Part shown: one piece after another, positions 1-11,700 of the stretch
Position numbering within the stretch: position 1 is the first letter of the stretch
Layout of the letters: each line of letters begins with the position of its first letter
Program-made: the position numbers and the translations under genes
Notes under the pieces: model-generated
Database searches by the model: none
What the model was told of the DNA's origin: nothing
Seen by the model: only the letters and a program-made list of their open reading frames with translations
Source: Aristolochia californica
Taxonomy: Eukaryota; Streptophyta; Magnoliopsida; Piperales; Aristolochiaceae
Reading direction: 5' to 3'
NCBI GenBank assembly: GCA_029961685.1
Contig: JARWKL010000008.1
Span: 13,053,981 to 13,117,980 of the forward strand
DNA: 64,000 bases

Positions 1-225
1 TTTTCTCGTAAACAAAAAGGTAAGGAAAATATAGATCACAAAAAAATGAATACTTTAGAGTTTATGTTTGCAAAAGAATTTGAAAACTTTATTAAATGTG
101 AGGGCAGAAAATTATTTTGACGCACTAAAAATGAACACCAAAGTTTTGTTATCCACGTTGGGGAAATTCCACTAGTACAACCCCAGATAGCTTGGTGGAA
201 TTTTATAAGAAAGAGATTTCTAATT

Positions 226-626
226 GATCCGAATATGTTTTAAATATGGTGGATATGCATGCGAGAAACATGTTGAAGATGCAAATGACCTAATGATCCA
301 AAAATTTCGAGTAGTAAAAATTAAAATTCCCTAGTTAACGTGTGGTGGGATATTTACCAAAGCCAAACCACCCTCTTTTTTCTTATTTTTCAAAAAGTGG
401 AAACAAAAAATCACGGATCCTTTTTGGAATTATAGATCACAACAAAATGAATATTTTAGAGTTTATGTATGCAAAAGAATTTGAAACCTTTAATAAGTGT
501 GAGTGCAGAAAATGATTTTCACGCACTAAAAATGAACACCAAAATTTTGTTATCCACGTTGGGGAAATTCCACTAGTACAACCCTAGATAGCATGGTGGA
601 ATTTTATAAGAAAGAGATTTCTAATT
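226..626 (+). repeat. Truncated monomer lacking the T-rich stretch (401 bp)
   Basis: The unit is about 110 bp short. Near 434 the sequence passes directly from GGAATTAT to AGATCACAAC, whereas other monomers have the T-rich and poly-T stretch between these points. The trinucleotide TAT is common to both edges, so the loss fits a deletion at a very short shared sequence. This is the only monomer seen without any poly-T tract. Confidence 0.85.
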
Positions 627-2674
627 GATCCTAATATGTTTTAAATGTGGTGGATAGGCATGCCAGAAACATGTTGAAGATGCAAATGACCTAATCATCC
701 AAAAATTTCTAGTAGTAGAAAAAATTAAAATTCTCAAGTTAACGTGCGGTGGGATATTTACCAGAGTCAAACAACCTACTTTTTGGCTATTTTACAAAAT
801 GCGAACCTAAAAAATCACACACACTTTTTGGAATTATGTCTCTCAGCATTTGTGCATTTCCATTTTGGATGTTCAATTTTTTTTTTCAAACTTGAGTTTT
901 TCACTCTTCCAGTTTTCTCGTAAACAAAAAGATATGGCAAAGATAGATCACAACAAATTGAAAATTTTAGAGTTTATGTATGCAAAAGAATTTGAAAACT
1001 ATAATAAAAGTGAGTGAAGAAAATTATTTTCACGCACTAAAAATGAACAACAAAGTTTTTTATCCACGTTGGGGAAATTCTACTAGTACAACCCGAGATA
1101 GCATGGTGGAATTTTTTAAGAAAGAGATTTCTAATTGATCCGAACATGTTTTAAATCTGCCGGATATGCATGCCAGAAACATGTTGAACATGCAAATGAC
1201 CTAATTATCCAAAAATTTAGGGGAGATGAAAAAATTAAAATTCTCAAGTCAACATGCGGTGGGATATTTACCAGAGCCAAACAACCCACTTTTTGCCTAT
1301 TTTACAAAATACGGACCTAAAAAACCACAGATACTTTTTGGAATTTTCTCTCTCAGCATTTGTGCATTTCCATTTTGGATGTTCAATTTTTTCTTTTCCA
1401 AACTTTATTTTTTCACTCTCCTAGTTTTCTCGTAAACAAAAACATAAGGCAAATAGAGATCACAACAAAATCAAAATTTTGAAGTTTATGAATGCAAAAG
1501 AATTTGAAAACTATAATAAATTTGAGTGAAGAAATTTATTTTCACGCACTAAAAATGAAGTCCGAAGTTTTGTTCTTCACGTTGCGGAAATTCCACTAGT
1601 ACAACCCCAGATAGCTTGGTTGAATTTTATAAGAAAGAGATTTCTAATTGATCCTAACATGTTTAAAATGTGGTGGATATGCATGCTAGAAACATGTTGA
1701 AGATGCAAACGACCTAATGATCCAAAAATTTCAAAAAGTAGGAAAAATTGAAATTTTCACGTTAATGTGTGGTGGGATATTTACCAGAGCCAAACAACCC
1801 ACTTTTTGCCTATTTTACAAAATGCGGACCTAAAAAATCACAGATACTTTTTGGAATTATCTCTCTCAGCATTTGTGCATTTCCATTTTGGATGTTACAT
1901 TTTTTCTTTTTCAAACTTGATTTTTTCACTGTCCCAGTTTTCTCGTAAACAGAAAGATAAGGAAATAGAGATCACAACAAAATCAAAATTTTAAAGTTTA
2001 TGTATGCAAATGAATTTGAAAACTATAATAAATTTGAGTGAAGAAATTTATTTTCACGCACTGAAAATGAAGTCCAAAGTTTTGTTCTCCACGTTGCGGA
2101 AATTCCACTAGTACAACCCCAGATAGCTTGGTGGAATTTTATAAAAAAGAGATTTCTAATTGATCATAACATGTTTTTAAATGTTGTGGATATGCATGCC
2201 AGAAACATGGTTAAGATGCAAATGAGCTAATGATCCAAAATTTTCAAGGTGTAGAAAAAATTAAAATTTTCAAGTTAACGTGTGGTGGGATATTTGCTTG
2301 AGCTAAACAAACCTCTTTTTTCCTATTTTACAAAAATTGGACCTAAAAAATCACAAATACTTTTTGGAGTAATCTATATCAGCATTTGTGCATTTCCATT
2401 TTGGATGTTCTATTTTTTTTTTTCAAACTTGAGTTTTTCTCTCTCCGAGTTTTCTCGTAAACAAAAAGATAAGGCAAATATAGATCACAACAAAATCAAA
2501 ATTTTAAAGTTAATGTAGGCAAAAGAATTTGAAAACTATATTAAATGTGAGTGAAGAAAATTATTTTCATGCACTAAAAATGAACACCAAGGTTTTGTTA
2601 TCCATGTTGGGGAAATTCCAATAGTACAACACCAGATGGCTTTGTGGAATTTTATATGAAAGAGATTTCTAATT

Positions 2675-3164
2675 GATCCTAACATATTTTAAATGTGGTG
2701 GATATGCATGCCAGAAACATGTTGAAGATGCAAAAATTTCGAGTAGAAAAAATTAAAATTCTCAAGTTAACGTGCGGTAAGATATTTACCCGAGCCAAAC
2801 AACCCACTTTTTTCCTATTTTACAAATAGCGTACCTAAAAAATCACAAATAATTTTTGGAATTATCTCTCTCAGCATTTGTGCATTTCCATTTTGGATGT
2901 TCAAATTTATTTTTCAAACTTGAGTTTTTCACTCTCCCATAATGCTCGTAAACAAAAAGTTAAGGCAAATATAGGTGACAACAAAATAAAAATTTTAGAG
3001 TTTATGTACGCAAAACAATTTGAAAACTTTAATAAATGTGAGTGAAGAAAATTATTTTCACGCACTAAAAATGAGCACCAAAGTTTTGTCGTCCACGTTG
3101 GGGAAATTCCACTAGTACAACCCCAGATAGCTTGTGGATTTTTATAAGAAAGAGATTTTTAATT
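2675..3164 (+). repeat. Monomer with 17-bp deletion (490 bp)
   Basis: Near 2730 the normal GATGCAAATGACC...GATCCAAAAATTTC is shortened to GATGCAAAAATTTC, removing AATGACCTAATGATCC and one flanking base. The bases CAAA occur at both edges, consistent with slippage or a deletion at a four-base match. A further small loss inside the unit accounts for the remaining missing bases. Confidence 0.75.
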
Positions 3165-4439
3165 GATCCTAACATGTTTTAAATGTGGTAGATATGCATG
3201 CCAGAAACATGTTGAAGATGTAATGGACCTAATGATAAAAAAATTTCAAGGAGTAGAAAAAATAAAAATTCTCAAGTAAACATGCGCTAGGATATTTACT
3301 AGAGCCAAACAACCCATTTTTTGCCTATTTTACAAAAAACTGACCAAAAAAATCACAGATACTTTTTGGAATTATCTCTCTCATCATTTGTGCATTTCCA
3401 TTTTGGATGTTCAATTTTTTTTTTCAAACTTGTGTTTTTCACTCTTCCAGTTTTCTCGTAAACAAAAAGATAAGGCAAATATAAATCATAACAAAATGAA
3501 AATTTTAGAGTTTATGTATGCAAAATAATTTGAAAACTATAACAAATGTGAGTGAAGAAAATTATTTTCACGCGCTAAAAATGAACACTAAAGTTTTGTT
3601 ATCCACGTTGGTGAAATTCCACTAGTACAACCCCAGATAGCTTGGTTGAATTTTATAAGAAAGAGATTTCTAATTGATCCTAACATGTTTAAAAAGTGGT
3701 GTATATGCATGACAAAAACATGTTGAAGATGCAAATGACCTAATGATCCAAAAATTTGAAGGAGTAGAAAAAATTAAATTTTTAGTTAACATGCGGTGGG
3801 ATATTTACCAGAGCCAAACCACCCACTTTTTGCATATTTAAGAAAAAGCGAAAAATTCACAGATTCTTTTTGGAATTATCTCTCCCAGCATTTGTGCATT
3901 TCCATTTTGGACGTTCAATTTTTTTTTTTTCAAACTTGAGTTTTTAACTCTCCCAGTTTTCTCGTAAACAAAAAAAAAAGGCAAATATAGATCATAACAA
4001 AATGGAAATTTTAGAGATTATGTATGCAAAAGAATTTGAAAACTATAAAAAATGTGAGTGAAGAAAATTATTTTCATGCACTTAAAAAGAACACCAAAGT
4101 TTTGTTATCCACGTTGGGAAAATCCACTAGTACAAACCCAGATAGCTTGGTGGAATTTTATAAGAAAGAGATTTCTAATTGATCCTAATATGTTTTAAAT
4201 TTGGTGGATAGGTATGCCAGAAACATGTTGAAGATTGAAATGACCTAATGATCTAAAAATTTCGAGTAGAAAAAATAAAAATTCTCAAGTTAATGAGCGG
4301 TGGGATATTTACCTGAGCCAAACAACCCACTTTTTGACTATTTTACAAAAAGCGGACCTAAAAAATCACGGATACTTTTTGGAATTATATCTCTCAGCAT
4401 TTGTGCTTTTCCATTTTGGATGTTCAATTTTTTCTCAAA

Positions 4440-4785
4440 CTAGAGTTTTTCACTCTCCTAGTTTTCTCGTAAACAAAAAGATAAGGTAAATTTAGATCAC
4501 TACAAAATGAAAATTTTAGAGTTTATGTATGCAAAAGAATTTTAAAACTATAATAAATGTGAGTGAAGGAAATTAATTTTACGCACTAAAAATGAACACC
4601 AAAGTTTCGTTATCCACGTTGGGGAAATTCCACTAGTACAACCCCAGATAGCTTGGTGGAATTTTATAAGAAAGAGATTTCTTATTGATCCTAACATGTT
4701 TTAAATGTGGTGGATAAGCATGCTAGAAACATGTTGAAGATGCAAATGACCTAATGATCCAAAAATTTCAAGTAGGAAAAATTAA
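4440..4785 (+). repeat. Block shared with 7497-7842
   Basis: The variants AAGGTAAATTTAGATCACTAC, GAAGGAAATTAATTTTACGC, AAGTTTCGTT, TTTCTTATTGATCC and GATAAGCATGCTAG all recur in the same order 3057 bp downstream. That offset equals six monomers. The two-monomer duplication lies between the copies, so without it the original spacing would have been four monomers. Confidence 0.8.
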
Positions 4786-5753
4786 AATTCTCAAGTTAAC
4801 GTGCGGTGGGATATTTACCAGAGCCAAACAACCCACTTTTTGCTTATTTTAAAAAAAGCGGACCTAAAACATCACAAATACTTTTTGAAATTATGTCTCT
4901 CACCATTTGTGCATTTCCATTCTGGATGTTCAATTTTTTTTTCTTCAAACTTGATTTTTTCACTCTACTAGTTTTCTCGTAAAGAAAAGATATAAGGCAA
5001 ATATAGATCACAACAAAATGAAAATTTTAGAGTTTATGTATGCAAAAGAATAATAAAAATATAATAAATTTGAGTGAAGAAAATTATTTTCACGCACTAA
5101 AAATGAACACCACTGTTTTTTATCCACGTTGGGGAAATTCCACTAGTACAACCCCAGATAGCTTGGTGGAATTTTATAAGAAAGAGATTTCTAATTGATC
5201 CTAACATGTTTTAAATGTGGTGGATATGACTGCCAGAAACATGTTGAATATGCAAATGACCAAATTATCCACAAATTTAGGGGAGTAGAAAAAATTAAAA
5301 TTCTCAAGTAAACATGCGGTGGGATATTTACCTGAGCCAAACAACCCACTTTTGTCCTATTTTAGTAAATGCGGACATAAAAAATCACACATACTTTTTG
5401 GAATTATCTCTCTCAGCATTTGTGCATTTCCATTTTGGATGTTCAATTTTTTCTTTTTCAAACTTGAGTTTTTCACCTCCCAGTTTTCTCGTAAACAAAA
5501 AGATAAGGCAAACAGAGATCACAAAAAAATGAAAAATTTAAAGTTTATGTATGCAAAAGAATTTGAAAACAATAATAAATTTGAGTGAAGAAATTTATTT
5601 TCACACACTGAAAATGAACACCAAAGTTTCGTTATCCACGTTGCAGAAATTCCATTAGTACAACCCCAGATAGCTTGGTGGAATTTTATAAGTAAGAGAT
5701 TTCTAATTGATCCTAACATGTTTTAAATGTGGTGGATATGCATGCAAGAAACA
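4735..5753 (+). repeat. Two-monomer duplication, copy 1
   Basis: This ~1019-bp stretch spans two monomers and is followed directly by a second copy (5754-6773). Shared private variants include TCACCATTTG, CATTCTGGATG, GTAAAGAAAAGATATAAGG, AAAGAATAATAAAA and CAAATTTAGGGG. I counted about 15 differences between the copies, roughly 98.5% identity. Neighbouring monomers differ much more. The edges are approximate. Confidence 0.85.
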
Positions 5754-6773
5754 TGTTGAAGATGCAAATGACCTAATGATCCAAAAATTTCAAGTAGGAA
5801 AAATTAAAATTCTCAAGTTAACGTGCGGTGGGATATTTACCAGAGCCAAACAACCCACTTTTTGCTTATTTTACAAAAAGCGGACCTAAAACATCACAAA
5901 TACTTTTTGGAATTATGTCTCTCACCATTTGTGCATTTCCATTCTGGATGTTCAATTTTTTTTTCAAACTTGACTTTTTCACTCTACCAGTTTTCTCGTA
6001 AAGAAAAGATATAAGGCAAATATAGATCACAACAAAATGAAAATTTTAGAGTTTATGTATGCAAAAGAATAATAAAATTATAATAAATTTGAGTGAAGAA
6101 AATTATTTTCACGCACTAAAAATGAACACCACTGTTTTTTATCCACGTTGGGGAAATTCCACTAGTACAACCCGAGATAGCTTGGTGGAATTTTATAAGA
6201 AAGAGATTTCTAATTGATCCTAACATGTTTTAAATGTGGTGGATATGACTGCCAGAAACATGTTGAATATGCAAATGACCAAATTATCCACAAATTTAGG
6301 GGAGTAGAAAAAATTAAAATTCTCAAGTAAACATGCGGTGGGATATTTACCTGAGCCAAACAACCCACTTTTGTCCTATTTTAGTAAATGCGGACCTAAA
6401 AAATCACACATACTTTTTGGAATTATCTCTCTCAGCATTTGTGCATTTCCATTTTGGATGTTCAATTTTTTCTTTTTCAAACTTGAGTTTTTCACCTCCC
6501 AGTTTTCTCGTAAACAAAAAGCTAAGGCAAATAGAGATCACAACAAAATGAAAATTTTAAAGTTTATGTATGCAAAAGAATTTGAAAACAATAATAAATT
6601 TGAGTGAAGAAATTTATTTTCACACACTGAAAATGAACACCAAAGTTTCGTTATCCACGTTGCAGAAATTCCACTAGTACAACCCCAGATAGCTTGGTGG
6701 AATTTTATAAGAAAGAGATTTCTAATTGATCCTAACATGTTTTAAATGTGGTGGATATGCATGCAAGAAACAT
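5754..6773 (+). repeat. Two-monomer duplication, copy 2
   Basis: This is the second tandem copy of the dimer at 4735-5753, with landmarks offset by 1019-1022 bp. Similarity falls off near 6810, where CAAG-CAGTAG replaces CAAGTAGG. A third, partial match to the beginning of the block is absent, so this is a simple doubling, as expected from unequal exchange between sister chromatids. Confidence 0.85.
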
Positions 6774-7496
6774 GTTGAAGATGCAAATGACCTAATGATC
6801 CAAAAATTTCAAGCAGTAGAAAAAATTAAAATTTTCAAGTTAACATGCGGTGGGATATTTACTAGAGACAAATAACCCACGTTTTGGCTATTTTACAACA
6901 AGCGGACCAAAAAAATCACAGATACTTTTTGGAATTATCTCTGTCAGCATTTGTGCATTTCCATTTTGTATGTTCAATTTTTTTTTTCAAACTAGAGTTT
7001 TTCACTCTCCTAGTTTTCTCTTGAACAAAAAGATAAGGCAAATATAGATCACAACGAAATGAAACTTTTAGCATTTATGTATCCAAAAGATTATGAAAAC
7101 TATATTAAATGTGAGTGAAGAAAACTATTTTCACGCACTAAAAATGAACACCAAAGTTTTTTTATGCACATTGGGGAAATTCCACTGGTTAAACACCATA
7201 TGGCTTAGTGGAATTTTATAACAAAGAGATTTCTAATTCATCCTAAATGTTTTAAATGTTGTGGATATGCATGCCAAAAACATGTTGAAGATGCAAATGA
7301 CCTAATGATCTAAAAATTTCGAGTAGAAAAAATTAAAATTCTCAAGTTAATGTCGGTGGGATATTTACCAGAGCCAGACAACCTACTTTTTGCCTATTTT
7401 ACAAAAAGCGAACCTAAAAAATAACAGTGACTTTTTGGAATAATATCTCTCAGCATTTGTGCATTTCCATTTTGGATGTTCAATTTTTTTTTCAAA

Positions 7497-7842
7497 CTTG
7501 AGTTTTTCACTCTCCTAGTTTTCTCGTAAACAAAAAGATAAGGTAAATTTAGATCACTACAAAATGAAAATTTTAGAGTTTATGTATGCAAAAGAATTTT
7601 AAAACTATAATAAATGTGAGTGAAGGAAATTAATTTTACGCACTAAAAATGAACACCAAAGTTTCGTTATCCACGTTGGGGAAATTCCACTAGTACAACC
7701 CCAGATAGCTTGGTGGAATTTTATAAGAAAGAGATTTCTTATTGATCCTAACATGTTTTAAATGTGGTGGATAAGCATGCTAGAAACATGTTGAAGATGC
7801 AAATGACCTAATGATCCAAAAATTTCAAGGACTAGGAAAAAT
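7497..7842 (+). repeat. Block shared with 4440-4785
   Basis: This is the downstream partner of 4440-4785 and is nearly identical over about 345 bp. After GATCCAAAAATTTCAAG the two copies diverge: here the text is GACTAGG, upstream it is TAGG. That places one edge of the copied tract within a few bases. Confidence 0.8.
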
Positions 7843-8768
7843 TAAAATTCTCAAGTTAACGTGTGGTGGGATATTTACTAGAGCCCAACAACCCCCTTTT
7901 TGCCTATTTTACAAAAAACGGACCTAATAAATCACAGATACTTTTTGGAATTATGTCTCTCAGCATTTGTACATTTTCATTTTGAATGTTCAATTTTTTT
8001 ATTTTCAAACTTGAGTTTTTCACTCTCCTAGTTTTCTGGTAAAGAAAAAAATAAGGCAAATATAGATCACAACAAATTGACAATTTTAGAGTTTATGTAT
8101 GCAAAAGAATTTGAAAACTATAATAAATGTGAGTGAATAAAATTATTTTCGTGCACTAAGAATGAACACCGAAGTTTTTTATCCACGTTGGGGAAATTCC
8201 ACAAGTACAACCCCAGATAGCTTGGTGGAATTTTATAAGAAAGAGCTTTCTAATTGATCCTAACATGTGTTAAATGCGGTGGATATGCATGCCAGAAACA
8301 TGTTGAACATGCAAATGCCCTAATTATCAACAAATTTTGGGGAGTAGAAAAAATTAAAATTCTCAAGTTAACATGCGGTGGGATATTTACCAGAGCCAAA
8401 CAACCCACTTTTTGCCTATTTTACTAAATGCGGACCTAAAAAATCATAGATACTTTTTGGAATTATCACTCTCAGCATTTGTGCATTTCCATTTTGGATG
8501 TTCAATTTTTTCTTTTTCAAACTTGAATTTTTCACTCTCCCAGTTTTCTCGTAGACAAAAAGATAAGGTAAATAGAGATCACAACAAAATGAAAATTTTA
8601 AAGTTCATGTATGCAAAAGAATTTGAAAAATATAATAAATGTGAGTGAAGAAATTTATTTTCACGCACTGAAATTGAACACCAAAGTTTTGTTATCCACG
8701 TTGTGGAAATTCCACTAGTACAACCTCAGATAGCATGGTGGAATTTTATAAGAAAGAGGTTTCTAATT

Positions 8769-11700
8769 GATCCTAAGAAGTTTTAAATGTGGTGGATATG
8801 CTTGCCAAAAACATGTTGAAGATGCAAATGACCTAATGATCCAAAAATTTCAAGGAGTAGAAAAAATTAAAATTCTCAAGTTAACGTGCGGTAGGATATT
8901 TGCCAGAGACAAACAACCCACGTTATCCCTATTTTACATAAAGCGGACCTAAAAAATCACTGATAGTTTTTGGAGTTATCTCTCTCAGCATTTGCGCATT
9001 TCCATTTTGGATGTTCAATTTTTTTCCAAACTTGAGTTTTTTACTCTCCCAGTTTTCTCGTAAACAAAAAGATAAGGCAAATATACATCACAACAAAATG
9101 AAAATTTTAGAGTTTAAGTATGCAAAAGAATTTGAAAACTATAATAAATGTGAGTAAAGAAAATTATTTTCACGCACTAAAAATGAACACCAAAGTTTAG
9201 TTATCCACGTTGGGGAAATTCCACTAGTACAACCCCATATAGCTTGGTTGAATTTCATAAGAAAGAGATTTCTAATTGATCCTAACATGTTTTAAATGTG
9301 GTGGATATGCATGCGAGAAACATATTGAAGATGCAAATGACCTAATGATCCAAAAATTTCAAGGTGTAGAAAAAATTGAAATTCTCAAGTTAACGTGCGG
9401 TGGGATATTTACCAGAGCCAAACAACCCACTTTTTGACTATTTTACAAAAAGCAGACCTAAAAAATAACTGTTAGATTTTGGAATTTTCTCTCTCAGCAT
9501 TTGTGCATTTCCATTTTGGATGTTCAATATGTTTTTTTTTCAAACTTGAGTTTTTCACTCTCCCAATTTTCTCGTAAACAAAAAGATAAGGCAAATATAG
9601 ATCACAACAAAATGAAAATTTTTGAGTTTACGTATGCAAAAGAATTTGAAAACTATAGTAAATGTCAGTGAAGAAAATTATTTTCACGCACTAAAAACGA
9701 ACACCAAAGTTTTGTTATCCACATTGGGGAAATTCCAATAGTACAACCCGAGATAGCTTGGTGGAATTTTATTAGAAAGAGATTTCTAATTGATCCTAAC
9801 ATGTTTTAAATGTGGTGGATATGCATGCCAGAAACATGTTGAAGATGCAAATGTCCTAATGATCCAAAATTTTCAAGGAATAGAAAAAATTAAAATTGTC
9901 AAGTAAACGTGATGTGGGATATTTACCAGAGCCAAGCAACCCACTTTTTGCCTATTTAACAGAAAACGGAGCTAAAAAATAAGAGATACTTTTTGAAATT
10001 ATCTCTCTCAGCATTTGTGCATTTCCATTTTGGATCAATTTTTTTGTCAAACTGGAGTTTTTCACATTCCCGGTTTTCTCAAAAACAAAAAGATAAGTAA
10101 AATATAGATCTCAAAAAAATGAAAATTTTAGAGTTTATGTATGCAAAAGAATTTTAAAACTATAATAAATGTGAGGGAAGAAAATTATTTTTACGCACTA
10201 AAAATGAACACCAAAGTTTTGTTATCCACGTTGGGGAAATTCTACTAGTACAACCCAAGATAGCATGGTGGAATTTTATAAGAAAGGGATTTCTAATTGA
10301 TCCTAACATGTTTTAAATGTCGTGGATATGCATGCCAGAAACATGTTGAAGATGCAAATGTCCTAATGATCCAAAAATTTCGAGTAGAAAAAATTAAAAT
10401 TCTCATGTCAACGTCCGGTGGGATATTTACTAAAGCCAAACAACCCACTTTTTGCCTATTTTAGAAACAGCAAACCTAAAAAATCACATAAATTTTTTGG
10501 AATTATCTCCCTCAGAATTTGTGCATTTCCATTTTGGCTATTCAATTTATTTTTTCAAACTTGAGTTTTTCACACTCCCAGTTTTCTCGTAAACAAAAAG
10601 ATAAGGCAAATATAGATCAGAACAAAATGAAAATTTTAGAGTTAATGTATTCAAACAAAATTTAAAACTATAATAAATGTAAGTGAAGAAAATTATTGTC
10701 TCGCACTAAAAAAGAACACCAAAGTTTTGTTATCCACGTTGGGGAAATTTCACTAGAATAACCCCAGACAGTTTGGTGGAATTTTATAAGAAAGAGATTT
10801 CTAATTGATCCTAACATGTTTTAAATGTGGTGGATATGCATGCTAGAAACATGTTGAAGATGCAAATGACCTAATGATCCAAAAATTTCAAGGAGTAGAA
10901 AAAATTAAAATTCTCAAGTTGACGTGCAGTGGGATATTTACAAGAGCCAAACCACCCACATTTTGCCTAGTTTAAAAAAAAGTGGACCTAAAAAATCACA
11001 GATACTTTTTGGAATTATCTCTCTCAGCATTTTTGCATTTCCTTTTTGGATGTTCAATTATTTTTTTCAAACATGAGTTTTTCACTCTCCCAGCTTTCTC
11101 TTAAACAAAAAGATAAGGCAAATATAGATCACAACAAAATGAAAATTTTATAGTTTATGTACGCAAAAGAATTTTCACACTATAATAAATGTGAGTGAAG
11201 AAAATTATTTTCACGGATTGAAAATGAACACCAAAGTATTGTTATCCATGTTGGGAAATTCCACTAGTACAACCACAGATAGCTTGGTGGAATTTTCTAA
11301 GAAAGAGATTTCTAATTGATCCTAACATGTTTTAAATGTGGTGGATATGCATGCCAGAAACATGCTGAAGATGCAAATGGCCTAATGATCCAAAAATTTC
11401 AAGGTGTAGAAAAAATTAAAATTCTCAAGTTAACGTGCTGTGGGATATTTACCAGAGCCAAACAACCAACTTTTTGCCTATTTTACAGAAAACGGACCTA
11501 AAAAATCACAGATACTTTCAAAATTATCTCTCTTAGAATTTGTGCATTTGCATTTTGGATGTTCAATTTTTTTTTCCAACTTGAGTTTTTCAATCTCCAT
11601 GTTTTTCTCGTAAACAAAAAGATAAGGCACAACAAAATGAAAATTTTAGTGTTTATGTATGCAAAAGAAATTGAAAACTATAATAAATGTGAGTGAAGAA

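Larger units (their letters stand above)
1..8768 (+). repeat. Array segment 1, monomer starts listed
   Basis: Monomer landmarks are at 226, 627, 1137, 1650, 2162, 2675, 3165, 3676, 4181, 4687, 5197, 5709, 6216, 6728, 7239, 7744 and 8256. The first 225 bp are the tail of a monomer cut by the window edge. The segment holds a truncated unit (226-626), a unit with a 17-bp loss (2675-3164), a two-monomer tandem duplication (about 4735-6773), and a pair of related blocks six monomers apart (4440-4785 and 7497-7842). There is no coding sequence. Confidence 0.9.

Noticed and set aside
55..75. Yeast ARS consensus in GAGTTTATGTTTGC
   Set aside because: Only the inner nine bases fit, in a minority of monomers. 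AT-rich sequence gives this often and there is no supporting context.
201..215. TATA-box-like TTTTATAAG in most monomers
   Set aside because: The motif is expected by chance in AT-rich DNA, and no associated transcription start or coding sequence is visible. Satellite transcription remains possible but is not shown.
5270..5285. Plant-type telomere motif TTTAGGG
   Set aside because: Single copies of ATTTAGGGG occur near 1217, 5275, 6295, 35153, 47640 and 49682 as a variant of the ATTTCAAGG site. They are never tandem.
11316..11501. Zinc-knuckle or retrotransposon Gag-like CX2C motif
   Set aside because: The spacing is CX2C-X4-C-X2-H rather than the CX2CX4HX4C of Gag knuckles, there is no basic context, and no other Gag, protease or reverse-transcriptase sequence exists anywhere in the window.
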